The position numbers and the translations under genes are program-made. Positions 55,929-64,000 of a stretch of 64,000 nucleotides of DNA are shown piece by piece; position 1 is the first letter of the stretch; the number at the start of each line of letters is the position of its first letter. The stretch is from contig CAJHAA010000006.1 of the NCBI GenBank assembly GCA_904846265.1, positions 62,001 to 126,000 on the forward strand, given 5' to 3'. The stretch comes from Psychrobacter immobilis (lineage in GTDB: Bacteria; Pseudomonadota; Gammaproteobacteria; Pseudomonadales; Moraxellaceae). The notes beneath the pieces were generated by a model that saw only the letters and a program-made list of their open reading frames with translations, had not been told where the DNA came from and did no database searches.

Positions 55929-56933
55929 ATGTCTACTCTTTCTCATAATGTGCTACCAACGACCCAACATGCTGTACTCATACGTGAGTTTGGCGAACCT
56001 GAAGTGATGAGCTATCAAGAGGATGTGGCCATTCCTGTGTTAACAGACAATCAGGTATTGGTCAAAGTCGCTTATGCGGGTATCAATCCTGTCGATTACA
56101 AAACGCGTCAAGGCAAAGGCTGGGGCGCTGATGCCATTCAAAAAGACAAGTTTGATAAAAATGAGCCTGCAATTTTGGGGTTTGATATGTCAGGCACTGT
56201 GGTCGATAGTCGTAATGAGCAATTTACTATCGGTACACAGGTCGCTGCCCTGACTTTTCATGGTGGCTGTTATGCAGAGTATGTAGCAGTCGATGCTGAC
56301 ATGCTGGCAAAAGTACCGAATTCTGTCACGTTACAGCAAGCAGGTGCGCTGCCTTGTATTGGACAGACGGCGATACAGTTTGTAGAGTTTGCAAATATTC
56401 AAAATGGTGAGCATGTGGTGATAAACGCGCCAGCAGGCGGCGTGGGTCACTTGTTGATTCAGCTGCTCATGGATAAAGTGGCTAAAAACAATATCAAGGT
56501 GACCGTTATTTGCTCACCAGAAAAATATGCCAAGCTTGATGAAATAATAGATACCAATCAGCTTACAGGTTGGATTGATTATACCAAAGATGGTGAATTC
56601 CCTGAATTACAGGCAGATGTGCTACTGGATTTGGTCGGTAATGAAGCAGGCGTGCGAGCGCTTAGCGTGCTCAAATCTGGTGGTCGCGTCAATGTATTAC
56701 CAACGATTTGGGTGGATAAACTCAAAAAAGCGGGTAGACAGAAACAGTTAAAGGTAGCAGGTTATAAGGCGCAGCGTAGTGGTGAAGATATGGCGCGAGT
56801 TTTACAGCTCGTTGCAGATGGTAAGCTAACGCTACGTATTCAGCAAACTTATCCATTGTCTAAAGTGGTCGCGGCTCATCATGAGCTGCAAAAAGGTGCT
56901 GCTTTTGGCAAGATCGTTTTGGAAGTGAGCTAG
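55929..56933 (+). CDS. Zinc-independent alcohol dehydrogenase / quinone oxidoreductase (MDR family)
   Basis: Medium-chain NADP(H)-dependent oxidoreductase. An N-terminal GroES-like domain (VKVAYAGINPVDYKTRQG, ILGFDMSGTVVDS) is followed by a Rossmann domain with the nucleotide motif VINAPAGGVGHLLIQLL. Catalytic zinc ligands of true alcohol dehydrogenases are absent, so it is a quinone-reductase-like enzyme; the substrate is unknown. AAGGATATATAACG precedes the ATG. Its TAG stop codon lies inside the left terminal repeat of MITE-like copy 2. Confidence 0.85.
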   Translation: MSTLSHNVLPTTQHAVLIREFGEPEVMSYQEDVAIPVLTDNQVLVKVAYAGINPVDYKTRQGKGWGADAIQKDKFDKNEPAILGFDMSGTVVDSRNEQFTIGTQVAALTFHGGCYAEYVAVDADMLAKVPNSVTLQQAGALPCIGQTAIQFVEFANIQNGEHVVINAPAGGVGHLLIQLLMDKVAKNNIKVTVICSPEKYAKLDEIIDTNQLTGWIDYTKDGEFPELQADVLLDLVGNEAGVRALSVLKSGGRVNVLPTIWVDKLKKAGRQKQLKVAGYKAQRSGEDMARVLQLVADGKLTLRIQQTYPLSKVVAAHHELQKGAAFGKIVLEVS

Positions 56934-57101
56934 GGCATGTCTTCAATATGAAGGCATGCGACTAAATGGGCTAAAAATGGTTAAATTTTGCCAAACGAAG
57001 TCAAATAACGGGTTAATATCGATATTAATCAGCTATTTTCCTTGTTTGGCTACCGTTTATCTCATTTTTATCCCCATTTTTAAAACGAGGACGCGCTCTA
57101 G
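56930..57101. mobile_element. MITE-like repeat, copy 2
   Basis: About 172 bases with terminal repeats CTAGGGCATGTCTTCA (left) and, on the reverse strand at the right end, CTAGAGCGCGTCCTCG. It shares internal blocks with copy 1 (34512-34691): AAATGGTT, TTTTGCCAAAC, and TTTATCTCATTTTTATC. Both ends are flanked by AGC-TAG / CTA-GCT, compatible with a TA target. The left end provides the stop codon of the upstream dehydrogenase. Confidence 0.68.
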
Positions 57102-57122
57102 CTTATATTAAGTTACATTAAT

Positions 57123-57758
57123 TTAATGCGGTAGCACTTTTCGAAAGGTGAGGCTGATGCGCCCTGATGCGACAGTTTTGGTTTTTGTAATGGTGTGCTT
57201 CCAAAAATCCTGCGTATCGCCATGCATAACGATAAGCTGACCGGACTCAAGATATAGCTCAACTTTGACGGGCTTGTTCTCTTGTCTAATAGTTTTATGC
57301 TTAAAAACAAATTTTCGCCTAGCACCGAGCGATAAAGAAGCAATAATCGGCTGCGCGCCCAGCTCTTTTTCATCATCGGCATGATAACCCATGCCATCAG
57401 CACCAGAGGGATAGTGGTTAAGTAAGCAAGAATTAAAATCAACATTGATACCACTGCTTGATAACTGCTGCTCAATATGTCGTTTTACGTGCAACATCTG
57501 CTTTGTCCATGGAATGGCTCGACGCGTCTGTCCAGAGTAATAATAACTGACATCGTGGTCACCCATCCAGACGATTTGGCGAGTGGTAACATGTGTTTTA
57601 CCAAACAACGTCACGATGTCAGACTGCCAAGGTAGCTCGGTTAGTAGATTCTCATACAGAGCGTTAGCATCATTGATAACTACCCCTAAGTCATTGACCT
57701 GACCATCGTAAGGCAACAGATTGTCAGTCGGTGTAGGCGCAAAAAGGTCAGTCATCAC
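57123..57758 (-). CDS. alkB: AlkB-like 2-oxoglutarate/Fe(II) dioxygenase
   Basis: Oxidative demethylase that repairs alkylated bases (1-methyladenine, 3-methylcytosine). Iron ligands His126 and Asp128 (GYHADDE) and His188 (WKHTI) are present, as are the 2-oxoglutarate-binding Arg200 and Arg206 (SGRISLTFR) and the LNHYPSGADGMG loop. The 211 residues and layout resemble the ABH2/ABH3-like bacterial AlkB group. It is last in a probable ABC exporter-hydrolase-alkB operon, 14 bases after the hydrolase. Confidence 0.88.
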   Translation of the reverse strand: MMTDLFAPTPTDNLLPYDGQVNDLGVVINDANALYENLLTELPWQSDIVTLFGKTHVTTRQIVWMGDHDVSYYYSGQTRRAIPWTKQMLHVKRHIEQQLSSSGINVDFNSCLLNHYPSGADGMGYHADDEKELGAQPIIASLSLGARRKFVFKHKTIRQENKPVKVELYLESGQLIVMHGDTQDFWKHTITKTKTVASGRISLTFRKVLPH

Positions 57759-57772
57759 TTAGACGGCTCAGC

Positions 57773-58663
57773 TTATTTATGACTATGATAATGCTCATTG
57801 ATAACTTGAGCACATAATTCAGGTGCTTCCATCGGCAGTAGATGACCGTAATCTAACAAAGATATGATGCTGTCATCAGGGACGAATTTTTGCCATTGTT
57901 GTCGCACTTTATGGTTGATAAACAACGTCGGCTTGCCAGTGATAAGGGTATAAGGACAGCTTAATTGCTTGAGGGCGGTATCGATATGCGGCGCGCCGAA
58001 ATAGTTGGCGAGCTCTTGCTCAGGCGCAAATATCAGCGTGTAACTGCCACTGGTATCTTTGGACAAACTTTGCTCTGCAAATACCCGCAAATGCGCATCA
58101 CTCATGCGCCTATAAGCACGTTGAGCGCGTAAGTTCTCATAATAATCATCGATGCTTGCCCAAGTAGATTGTTTGGTGAGGGTGCTTTTAAATGGTTCGC
58201 GACTGAGCAGAAGCTTACGCGGCAATAGATTATAGAGTCGGGCTTGTGGTTTGGTAAAGGTCACAGGCTCTATTAAATATAGCTGTGAAAACAGATCTGG
58301 GCGCTGGGCTGCAGCGATGGCAGTGGCAGTGGCTCCTTGCGAATGACCAATACCAACGATGGGTTTGTCTTGCGTTTTTTCTAAAAATTCAATAAGTATC
58401 TCAGCATCCTGCTCGCGCGTAAGACGACGGTGCTGCGGCTTGTCATACCAGTAGCCACGAAGCGCAAGCGAGCTGATTTTAAAGTCAGTTGCCAGCGCAT
58501 TTAATAAGGGACTATAAGTACCAACGGTAAAACTATTGCCACCATAAAAGTGTGCTGGCACGCGAGAGGCAGTACTTGACTGTATCGATGGCGTAAGCTG
58601 ACTAAGATTATAGTAGCGCGCTTGTTTTCCACTAATATTAATATTTTTTGCAAATGCTTTCAT
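57773..58663 (-). CDS. Alpha/beta hydrolase
   Basis: Serine hydrolase of the alpha/beta fold. The nucleophile elbow GIGHSQGATATAIA and the late His in DYGHLLPMEAPE are visible, and AHFYGGNSFTVGTYSPLLNAL forms the oxyanion region. The N-terminus has a short basic segment (AKNINISGKQARYY) but no signal peptide. AAGGAGG lies 10 bases before the ATG at 58663; the GTG at 58672 is too close to it. Substrate unknown. Part of the three-gene operon with the exporter and alkB. Confidence 0.82.
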   Translation of the reverse strand: MKAFAKNINISGKQARYYNLSQLTPSIQSSTASRVPAHFYGGNSFTVGTYSPLLNALATDFKISSLALRGYWYDKPQHRRLTREQDAEILIEFLEKTQDKPIVGIGHSQGATATAIAAAQRPDLFSQLYLIEPVTFTKPQARLYNLLPRKLLLSREPFKSTLTKQSTWASIDDYYENLRAQRAYRRMSDAHLRVFAEQSLSKDTSGSYTLIFAPEQELANYFGAPHIDTALKQLSCPYTLITGKPTLFINHKVRQQWQKFVPDDSIISLLDYGHLLPMEAPELCAQVINEHYHSHK

Positions 58664-58714
58664 AATGTACACACCTCCTTGTGTCTGATTTTCAATGAAA
58701 ATTAAGGGTTGTAC

Positions 58715-60622
58715 TTAGCTGTCTTCGCCTAAAAATCCGCCACTTTGTCGGTGCCACAAGCGAGCATAAACACCGTGTAGATTTAACAACTCATCATGGC
58801 TGCCTTGTTCGATAATTTGACCTTTATCCATGACCACCAATCGATCAAGTGCGGCAATGGTGGAGAGACGATGGGCAATCGCAATGACCGTTTTACCTGT
58901 CATGATGTCATTCAGGCTTTCGGTAATGGCAAATTCAATCTCAGAGTCAAGGGCGCTGGTCGCTTCGTCCAATAGTAAGATGGGCGCATTTTTCAGCATA
59001 ACACGTGAGATGGCGATACGCTGACGTTGACCGCCAGAGAGTTTGACGCCGCGCTCACCGACTTGGGTATCAAGCCCTGTATTGCCTTTATCATCATATA
59101 AGTCTTTGATAAAGTCCCATGCTTGCGCTTGTTTGGCAGCCGTAATAATTTCTTCGTCGGTTGCATCAGGACGACCGTAAGCGATATTTTCACGTACTGT
59201 CCGATGTAGCAAAGACGTATCTTGCGTCACCATACCTATCTGTTGGCGCAAAGACTCTTGGGTGACTTCATCAATTGCTTGTCCATCGATTAGGATTTTA
59301 CCGCTATCAACATCAAAGAAGCGTAACAATAAATTAACCAAGGTAGATTTACCGGCACCTGAGCGTCCAACCAAGCCTATCTTTTCGCCAGGTTTAATGT
59401 CCAAATAAAAGTTATCGAGCAGTTTAGTCTTCGTAGTAGGCGTTGCTGATGTTTTCACTGTATCTAAGCTATCGCCTTCAACAGCGTCGCTATCATTCTC
59501 ATAACTAAAATCAACATGATCAAAAACGATACGACCTTCGGTGACTTTCAAAGCGGGTGCGTTGGGCTTATCAATGATTTTTTGCGGCGCTGATAAGGTA
59601 CGCATGCCATCTTGTACGGTTCCGATACTTTCAAATAGACTGGCAGTTTGCCACATGATCCAACGAGTCAAACCGTTCAAACGTAGTGCCATGGCTGTCG
59701 CGGCAGCAATCGCACCGACACCGACCGCGCCTTGTTGCCATAAATATAAGCCAATAGCCGCAGTGCCACTAACCAAAATCACACTGATTAGATGGGTTGA
59801 TACTTCTAAATAACTGACCCAGCGCATCTGTGCATGGACGGTACCTAAAAATTGCCCCATGGCATTTTTGGCATAACTCAGCTCACGGCGTGAATGGCTA
59901 AACAGCTTGACGGTCATGATATTGGCATAAGCATCGGTAATGCGGCCAGTCATCAAAGCACGGGCATCTGCTTGCACAATGGCAGTTTGTTTGAGCTTAG
60001 GAATAAAGTACCAAATGGTCAGCGCAACCAAGACCAACCAAACAATGAACGGGATTAATAATAGGCTGTCCAGATTAAATAAAATGACACCTGACGTAAT
60101 AAAATAAACGGTGACATACATAAACATGTCGGTGACGGTCATGACTGTATCGCGTACGGCCAGTGCGGTTTGCATTACTTTGGCTGAGACACGTCCAGAA
60201 AACTCATCTTGATAAAACTGCATCGATTGCCCAAGCATCCGCTGGTGAAAGCGCCAGCGCATTTGCATAGGAAAGACGCCTTGCAAGGTCTGAAAATGGA
60301 TGAATGATGACAATGCAATCCATAGCGGACTCATGATCATGACGGCTAGCATGAGCAGTAGCATATCGCCTTTTTCTAACCACAGATTCTGCGGTGTATA
60401 GACGCCTAGCCAGTCAACAATATTCCCAATCCAAGCAAATAGCATCGCTTCATAGATGCCAATGCCCGCAGACAAAATCATAAATATCAATAGCCAGCCA
60501 CGTAAACCGTTGGTACACGCCCACAAGAACTTTAGCATGCCATCACGGGGTGAAGGTAGCGGCATAGGGGTTTCAGGAAAGGCAGGGAGGCGAGTTTCAA
60601 AAAATCGAAATAGAGCATTCAT
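58715..60622 (-). CDS. ABC exporter, fused permease-ATPase (MsbA/MDR-like)
   Basis: Half-size exporter acting as a homodimer in the inner membrane. Six membrane helices (about 35-330) are followed by an acidic linker (about 375-395, SDAVEGDSLDTVKTSAT) and an ATPase with Walker A GRSGAGKSTLVNLLLRF, signature LSGGQRQRIAISR, Walker B ILLLDEATSALDSE and the H-loop IAHRLSTI. The 635 residues exceed MsbA (582). Substrate unknown: lipid or multidrug by family. First gene of the operon with the hydrolase and alkB. Confidence 0.88.
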   Translation of the reverse strand: MNALFRFFETRLPAFPETPMPLPSPRDGMLKFLWACTNGLRGWLLIFMILSAGIGIYEAMLFAWIGNIVDWLGVYTPQNLWLEKGDMLLLMLAVMIMSPLWIALSSFIHFQTLQGVFPMQMRWRFHQRMLGQSMQFYQDEFSGRVSAKVMQTALAVRDTVMTVTDMFMYVTVYFITSGVILFNLDSLLLIPFIVWLVLVALTIWYFIPKLKQTAIVQADARALMTGRITDAYANIMTVKLFSHSRRELSYAKNAMGQFLGTVHAQMRWVSYLEVSTHLISVILVSGTAAIGLYLWQQGAVGVGAIAAATAMALRLNGLTRWIMWQTASLFESIGTVQDGMRTLSAPQKIIDKPNAPALKVTEGRIVFDHVDFSYENDSDAVEGDSLDTVKTSATPTTKTKLLDNFYLDIKPGEKIGLVGRSGAGKSTLVNLLLRFFDVDSGKILIDGQAIDEVTQESLRQQIGMVTQDTSLLHRTVRENIAYGRPDATDEEIITAAKQAQAWDFIKDLYDDKGNTGLDTQVGERGVKLSGGQRQRIAISRVMLKNAPILLLDEATSALDSEIEFAITESLNDIMTGKTVIAIAHRLSTIAALDRLVVMDKGQIIEQGSHDELLNLHGVYARLWHRQSGGFLGEDS

Positions 60623-60940
60623 AGGCAGTCATAAAACATCAATAGCAGTACGCCAAAATCAACGACATTACTCGTTATTTTGAATCTTTACTTTTGTTAT
60701 TAGGATTGAGTACTATTTTAGCAAACTTCCCAATCAGACCTGCATGCTAATTGTAAATTGAAGGCTAAAGAGCTACTTGTCAGCAGTCGAATAAAAGCCA
60801 ATAAATAGATTGCTGTGTAAGAAATACTTTGTTACATTCTATGGCTTTATCCTAATTGGCGGTTCGCGCTTTATCTTCAGTATATGAATGATGAGCGAAT
60901 AATGTCCCCATAAAGCGGCAGTTTAACAAGGTAATAGCTC
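60623..60940. other. divergent region ABC exporter / DMT permease
   Basis: About 320 bases; both promoters expected, none identified with confidence. Confidence 0.5.
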
Positions 60941-61789
60941 ATGATATATTTGACGATTGCGGTGCTTTGTAGTGTCGCCGTTTCAGTATTGCTAAAAGTG
61001 TTACGACAGAAAAATATAGACATACGCCAGACCATCGTCGCAGGCTATCCGGTGGCTTTTCTGCTGACGTGGTTTTTATTGAAGCCAGACGTCAGTGGCA
61101 TGAATGCACTTGGCGTTGCATGGGGCATTATTATCGCGCTTGGTATCCTGCTTCCCGCCGTGTTTATTGTCCTTGGAAGGGCGATTGAATCTGTGGGAAT
61201 GGTAGCAACCGATGCGGCTCAGCGGCTGTCGTTGATTATTCCTATCGTCGCGGCTTTTTTATTGTTTGGTGAAGTACTGACCAGCACGCGAATATTCGGT
61301 CTGTTATTAGGCTTTCTAGCACTCGGAGCGTTGATTTATCGTCCGCAGCAGGGTCAGATTAGCAGACAAGCGAAGCATACACCGCTATGGCTGTTTGGCG
61401 TATGGGCAGGCTATGGCATTATTGATATCTTGTTTAAGCAAGTTGCCAAGCAGGGCACTGCTTTCCCTCTGACATTATTTGTCAGTTTTGGTTTAGCAGG
61501 ATTATTGCTGTTTATTTATTTGCTGATTACGCGGGTGCGCTGGCAGGGGAATGCGCTGATCGCAGGATTGTTATTAGGTGCGCTCAATATGGGCAATATT
61601 TATGCTTATGTACGTGCGCATCAATTATTGTCCGAGTCGCCTAGCATCGTCTTTACCGGTATGAATGTCGGTGTCATTGCAGTGGCAACCTTGATAGGGG
61701 TCGGTGTGTTTAAAGAGTCGCTTAACCGTATTAATGTCTTGGGTTTATTATTAGCCATTTGCTGTGTGGCAGTGCTGTTTTTAGCATGA
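60941..61789 (+). CDS. DMT/EamA-family membrane transporter
   Basis: A 282-residue protein made almost entirely of about ten membrane helices, arranged as two five-helix repeats as in drug/metabolite transporters. Marks include LGRAIESVGMVATDAAQRLSLIIPIVAAFLLFGE, shown here only by its end ATDAAQRLSLIIPIVAA, and the mirrored EKSLNRINV-like segment GVFKESLNRINVLG in the second half. Substrate unknown. GGTAATAGCTC upstream gives only a weak ribosome site. Confidence 0.78.
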   Translation: MIYLTIAVLCSVAVSVLLKVLRQKNIDIRQTIVAGYPVAFLLTWFLLKPDVSGMNALGVAWGIIIALGILLPAVFIVLGRAIESVGMVATDAAQRLSLIIPIVAAFLLFGEVLTSTRIFGLLLGFLALGALIYRPQQGQISRQAKHTPLWLFGVWAGYGIIDILFKQVAKQGTAFPLTLFVSFGLAGLLLFIYLLITRVRWQGNALIAGLLLGALNMGNIYAYVRAHQLLSESPSIVFTGMNVGVIAVATLIGVGVFKESLNRINVLGLLLAICCVAVLFLA

Positions 61790-61869
61790 ACGTTTAGCCT
61801 AGTGAGTTTGCTCATAGGATAGGTGATAATTATTTTATCAACGCATTAACTTATCAGATATAGGCACAA

Positions 61870-61980
61870 AGAGCGTCCTATGATAAGGTTGTCTACAAAC
61901 AGTAAGGCTGATATAAGCCAATAAAAAGCGATTTACTTTGTGACACTTGACCTCAACCAATAACAATAGGACGCACTCTC
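61870..61980. repeat. inverted-repeat element in front of the aldolase gene
   Basis: Left end AGAGCGTCCTAT (61870-61881) and right end ATAGGACGCACTCT (61966-61979) are near-complementary, enclosing about 85 bases. The G-CGTCCT core resembles the MITE-like termini at 56930-57101, so it may be a shorter relative. It abuts the aldolase start and supplies AGGA as ribosome site. Confidence 0.5.
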
Positions 61981-61981
61981 A

Positions 61982-62884
61982 ATGGAATATCAAAACCAAT
62001 ATAAAAAACAGCTACAACGTATTAAAAATGGTTCAGGGTTCATTGCGGCACTTGATCAAAGTGGTGGCAGTACACCAAAAGCGTTAGAGAATTATGGTGT
62101 CACAGGCGATGATTATGACAACGATGAAGCCATGTTCGACCAAGTGCATGAGATGCGCGCGCGTATCATGACTTGTGAGGCTTTTGATAATGAGCGTGTG
62201 CTTGGAGCGATTTTGTTCGAAGACACGATGGAACGTGAGGTCAATGGCAAACCGACGGCCAATTATCTATGGGAAGATAAAAATATTGTGCCATTTTTAA
62301 AAGTGGATAAGGGTTTGGCTGAGCAAATGAATGGCGTCCAAGTGATGCGTCCGCTGCCAAATTTAGATTTGTTACTCGATAAAGCCAAAAACTATCCAGT
62401 ATTTGGTACTAAAATGCGCTCAGTAATTTATGAGCCGAATGTCGATGGCATTGAGCTGGTCGTGCAACAGCAATTCGATGTGGCAAAACAGATACTCTCA
62501 AAAGGTCTGATGCCAATCGTAGAGCCTGAAGTAGATATCAACAGTAGCAAAAAGCATGAATGTGAAATAATACTCAAAACTAATATTTTGCGCAACCTTG
62601 AGCGTTTAAACGATGAGCAGCAAGTGATGCTAAAACTGACTTTGCCAGAAGAAGCGGGTTTTTACCAAGAGCTGATTGATCATCCAAAAGTGCTAAAAGT
62701 TGTGGCGTTATCGGGCGGCTACAGCCGTGGCGATGCTTGTGCTAAGCTCAAGCAAAATCCAGGTATGATTGCTAGTTTTTCACGGGCCTTTACTGAGGGG
62801 CTGAGTAAGCAGCAAAGTGATGATGAGTTTGCTAATACTATCAACACGTCTATTGAAGAGATTTATGAGGCGTCGAAGGTTTAA
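61982..62884 (+). CDS. fda: Fructose-bisphosphate aldolase, class I
   Basis: Schiff-base aldolase of glycolysis/gluconeogenesis. The 300-residue protein belongs to the bacterial class I type with GFIAALDQSGGSTPKALENYG at the N-terminus, ILFEDTMEREVNG, MPIVEPEVDI, a Lys in VMLKLTLPEE that is the likely Schiff-base residue, and the phosphate-binding LSGGYSRGDACAKL. No zinc site of class II is present. Start ATG at 61982 sits one base after the inverted-repeat element. A terminator follows. Confidence 0.92.
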   Translation: MEYQNQYKKQLQRIKNGSGFIAALDQSGGSTPKALENYGVTGDDYDNDEAMFDQVHEMRARIMTCEAFDNERVLGAILFEDTMEREVNGKPTANYLWEDKNIVPFLKVDKGLAEQMNGVQVMRPLPNLDLLLDKAKNYPVFGTKMRSVIYEPNVDGIELVVQQQFDVAKQILSKGLMPIVEPEVDINSSKKHECEIILKTNILRNLERLNDEQQVMLKLTLPEEAGFYQELIDHPKVLKVVALSGGYSRGDACAKLKQNPGMIASFSRAFTEGLSKQQSDDEFANTINTSIEEIYEASKV

Positions 62885-62911
62885 AGCCTTCAACCTTTAT
62901 AATTGATTTTG

Positions 62912-62947
62912 AATCCCAGCTGACTTTAGGTTTGCTGGGATTTTTTT
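62912..62947 (+). terminator. terminator of the aldolase gene
   Basis: AATCCCAGC and GCTGGGATT arms with a 13-base loop and T-run. Confidence 0.88.
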
Positions 62948-63009
62948 AATGGCATTCACAGTAGATATTTATTAAACCTGTGTTTGTTTTCATGGTTTCT
63001 GGAGAGGTT

Positions 63010-64000
63010 GTGTTTCGCTTTATTACTTTAGGATTGTTTTTATTAAGTTGGAGTGTTTCTAGTCAGTCTATGGAGCCTGTAGGCTATTCAGGTACTTGGG
63101 CAAGCGCTGCTTATTTTAATAATGCCATCGATGTTATATCAGAGACAGTTAATATCGATATTACAGATGATGCTAATAATGCTGGTTATACAGTGAGCTA
63201 TAAGCTGTATAACAATCGTGAAGGGCTTCAATTCCCATTGGTTTTTGAAGTATTCGATGAATTTAGACAAAGTAATGAGTTCGAAATTACTGTCGGTGGT
63301 CAATCAGTGCCTATCGTAACGGTTACTGAAGATAATAACGGGCTTGAGACATCTGACTTCTATATGCCAGCCAATACTGGTTTAGAGCAATTCAGAGCAG
63401 ATTCAAAGTATATCAACCTGAATTTGTCGTCAGGGTTGCATACTATTACAGCTACTTATGACGTCCAGCCGCATTATTATGGCAGTGATTGGACTGGGAT
63501 AAGCACTTACTCTTATTCGTTAGTGCCGATGAAGGAGAGCGTCAGTGATGATAAGCAGTTTAAAGGGTCATTTATTAAGCTAAATTTCAATGGTGGTTTA
63601 GACTATATCAGTATGGATATCGATGGCACGAAGAATACTTTACCTTCTAATAACCAATGGCATTTCAACGATAGTCTTGCGAAAGAGATTGATTTTATTA
63701 TTCAAGCACCTCTGAATCCTGTGGCAAAAATTTTGACGGCTGTTTCGCCATTCATAACTATAAGTTTCGCGCTATTTGTGTTGGGTGGACTGCATTTACG
63801 TATGATGAAACGTAGACAGCAAGCCCAGCCCGAAACCCTTTGGACAGTCATGCTCGTGGGTGGTTTCCTAGTGCCTCTGCTTAGCCTGATAATTTATTAC
63901 CTCTATCTACTGTTGACAGATATGATCATTGGTCAAGGCGCAACAGGAGAAAGTCGCGATTTGTTCTTTATATGGGTTTTGCCGTTAGGCTATATAGTAA
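63010..64000 (+). CDS. Exported membrane-anchored protein, 3'-truncated by window edge
   Basis: An uninterrupted frame from GTG at 63010 to the right edge (330 codons so far). GGAGAGG lies just upstream. It starts with a signal peptide (FRFITLGLFLLSWSVSSQS), has a beta-rich periplasmic part (to about residue 235, with VGYSGTWASAAYFNNAIDV and many Asn/Thr/Tyr), then membrane helices ITISFALFVLGGLHL and VMLVGGFLVPLLSLIIYYLY. The layout resembles inner-membrane proteins of the CreD/DUF2207 sort only in general shape; I do not recognise a family. Confidence 0.7.
   Translation, partial: MFRFITLGLFLLSWSVSSQSMEPVGYSGTWASAAYFNNAIDVISETVNIDITDDANNAGYTVSYKLYNNREGLQFPLVFEVFDEFRQSNEFEITVGGQSVPIVTVTEDNNGLETSDFYMPANTGLEQFRADSKYINLNLSSGLHTITATYDVQPHYYGSDWTGISTYSYSLVPMKESVSDDKQFKGSFIKLNFNGGLDYISMDIDGTKNTLPSNNQWHFNDSLAKEIDFIIQAPLNPVAKILTAVSPFITISFALFVLGGLHLRMMKRRQQAQPETLWTVMLVGGFLVPLLSLIIYYLYLLLTDMIIGQGATGESRDLFFIWVLPLGYIV

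Overview
The window looks like a chromosomal segment of a Psychrobacter species or close relative (Moraxellaceae, Gammaproteobacteria). Reasons: moderate G+C, the gammaproteobacterial blocks secG-leuU-metY-rimP-nusA-infB-rbfA-truB / rpsO-pnp, pepA-holC divergent from lptFG, and yqgE-ruvX. It also carries a bacterial aRF1/Pelota-like protein that I recognise as Balon, the ribosome hibernation factor first described from Psychrobacter. This identification rests on gene content and memory, not on a database search. I found no transposase, prophage, CRISPR array or rRNA.

Layout. 1-5 kb, minus strand: 5' end of mpl (peptidoglycan recycling), an NlpE-like lipoprotein, dsbB, gshA, erpA. 5-10 kb: ABC-F ATPase yheS, a small RlpA-like protein, cbpA-cbpM. 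10-13 kb: tandem sstT-type transporters. 13-19 kb: holC, pepA and a cysteine hydrolase facing lptF-lptG. 19-23 kb: an RsmC-like methyltransferase, an A+T-rich pair of unknown genes (one HEAT-like), xerD and a methyltransferase. 23-27 kb: tusA, a membrane protein, ruvX, yqgE, recN. 27-30 kb: ppnP, rlmB, coaE. 30-34 kb: pilD, pilC, pilB (type IV pilus assembly). 34-49 kb: tpiA, secG, tRNA-Leu, tRNA-fMet and the transcription/translation operon to truB; then a DJ-1/PfpI gene and two very small acidic proteins that interrupt the usual truB-rpsO junction; then rpsO and pnp. 49-53 kb: a degenerate DarG-like macro-domain protein, a membrane-anchored coiled-coil protein, yheV, prlC. 53-54 kb: Balon. 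54-64 kb: a secreted protein, an EEP phosphatase, a quinone-oxidoreductase-like enzyme, an ABC exporter-hydrolase-alkB operon, a DMT permease, class I fructose-bisphosphate aldolase, and a truncated membrane protein at the right edge.

Most of the window is conserved housekeeping DNA with readable Rho-independent terminators. The parts worth a second look are: (i) Balon, whose GGQ-loop position reads GGS, with a near-perfect palindrome just upstream; (ii) the macro-domain protein that has lost its ligand loops; (iii) the A+T-rich two-gene insert next to xerD; (iv) a MITE-like repeat in two copies, one of which supplies the stop codon of a dehydrogenase, plus a possible short relative in front of the aldolase gene; (v) the pnp leader with a 19-bp tandem repeat and a hairpin; (vi) the small acidic gene pair in front of rpsO; (vii) an inverted repeat plus terminator in the empty region upstream of lptF, which could mark a small RNA.
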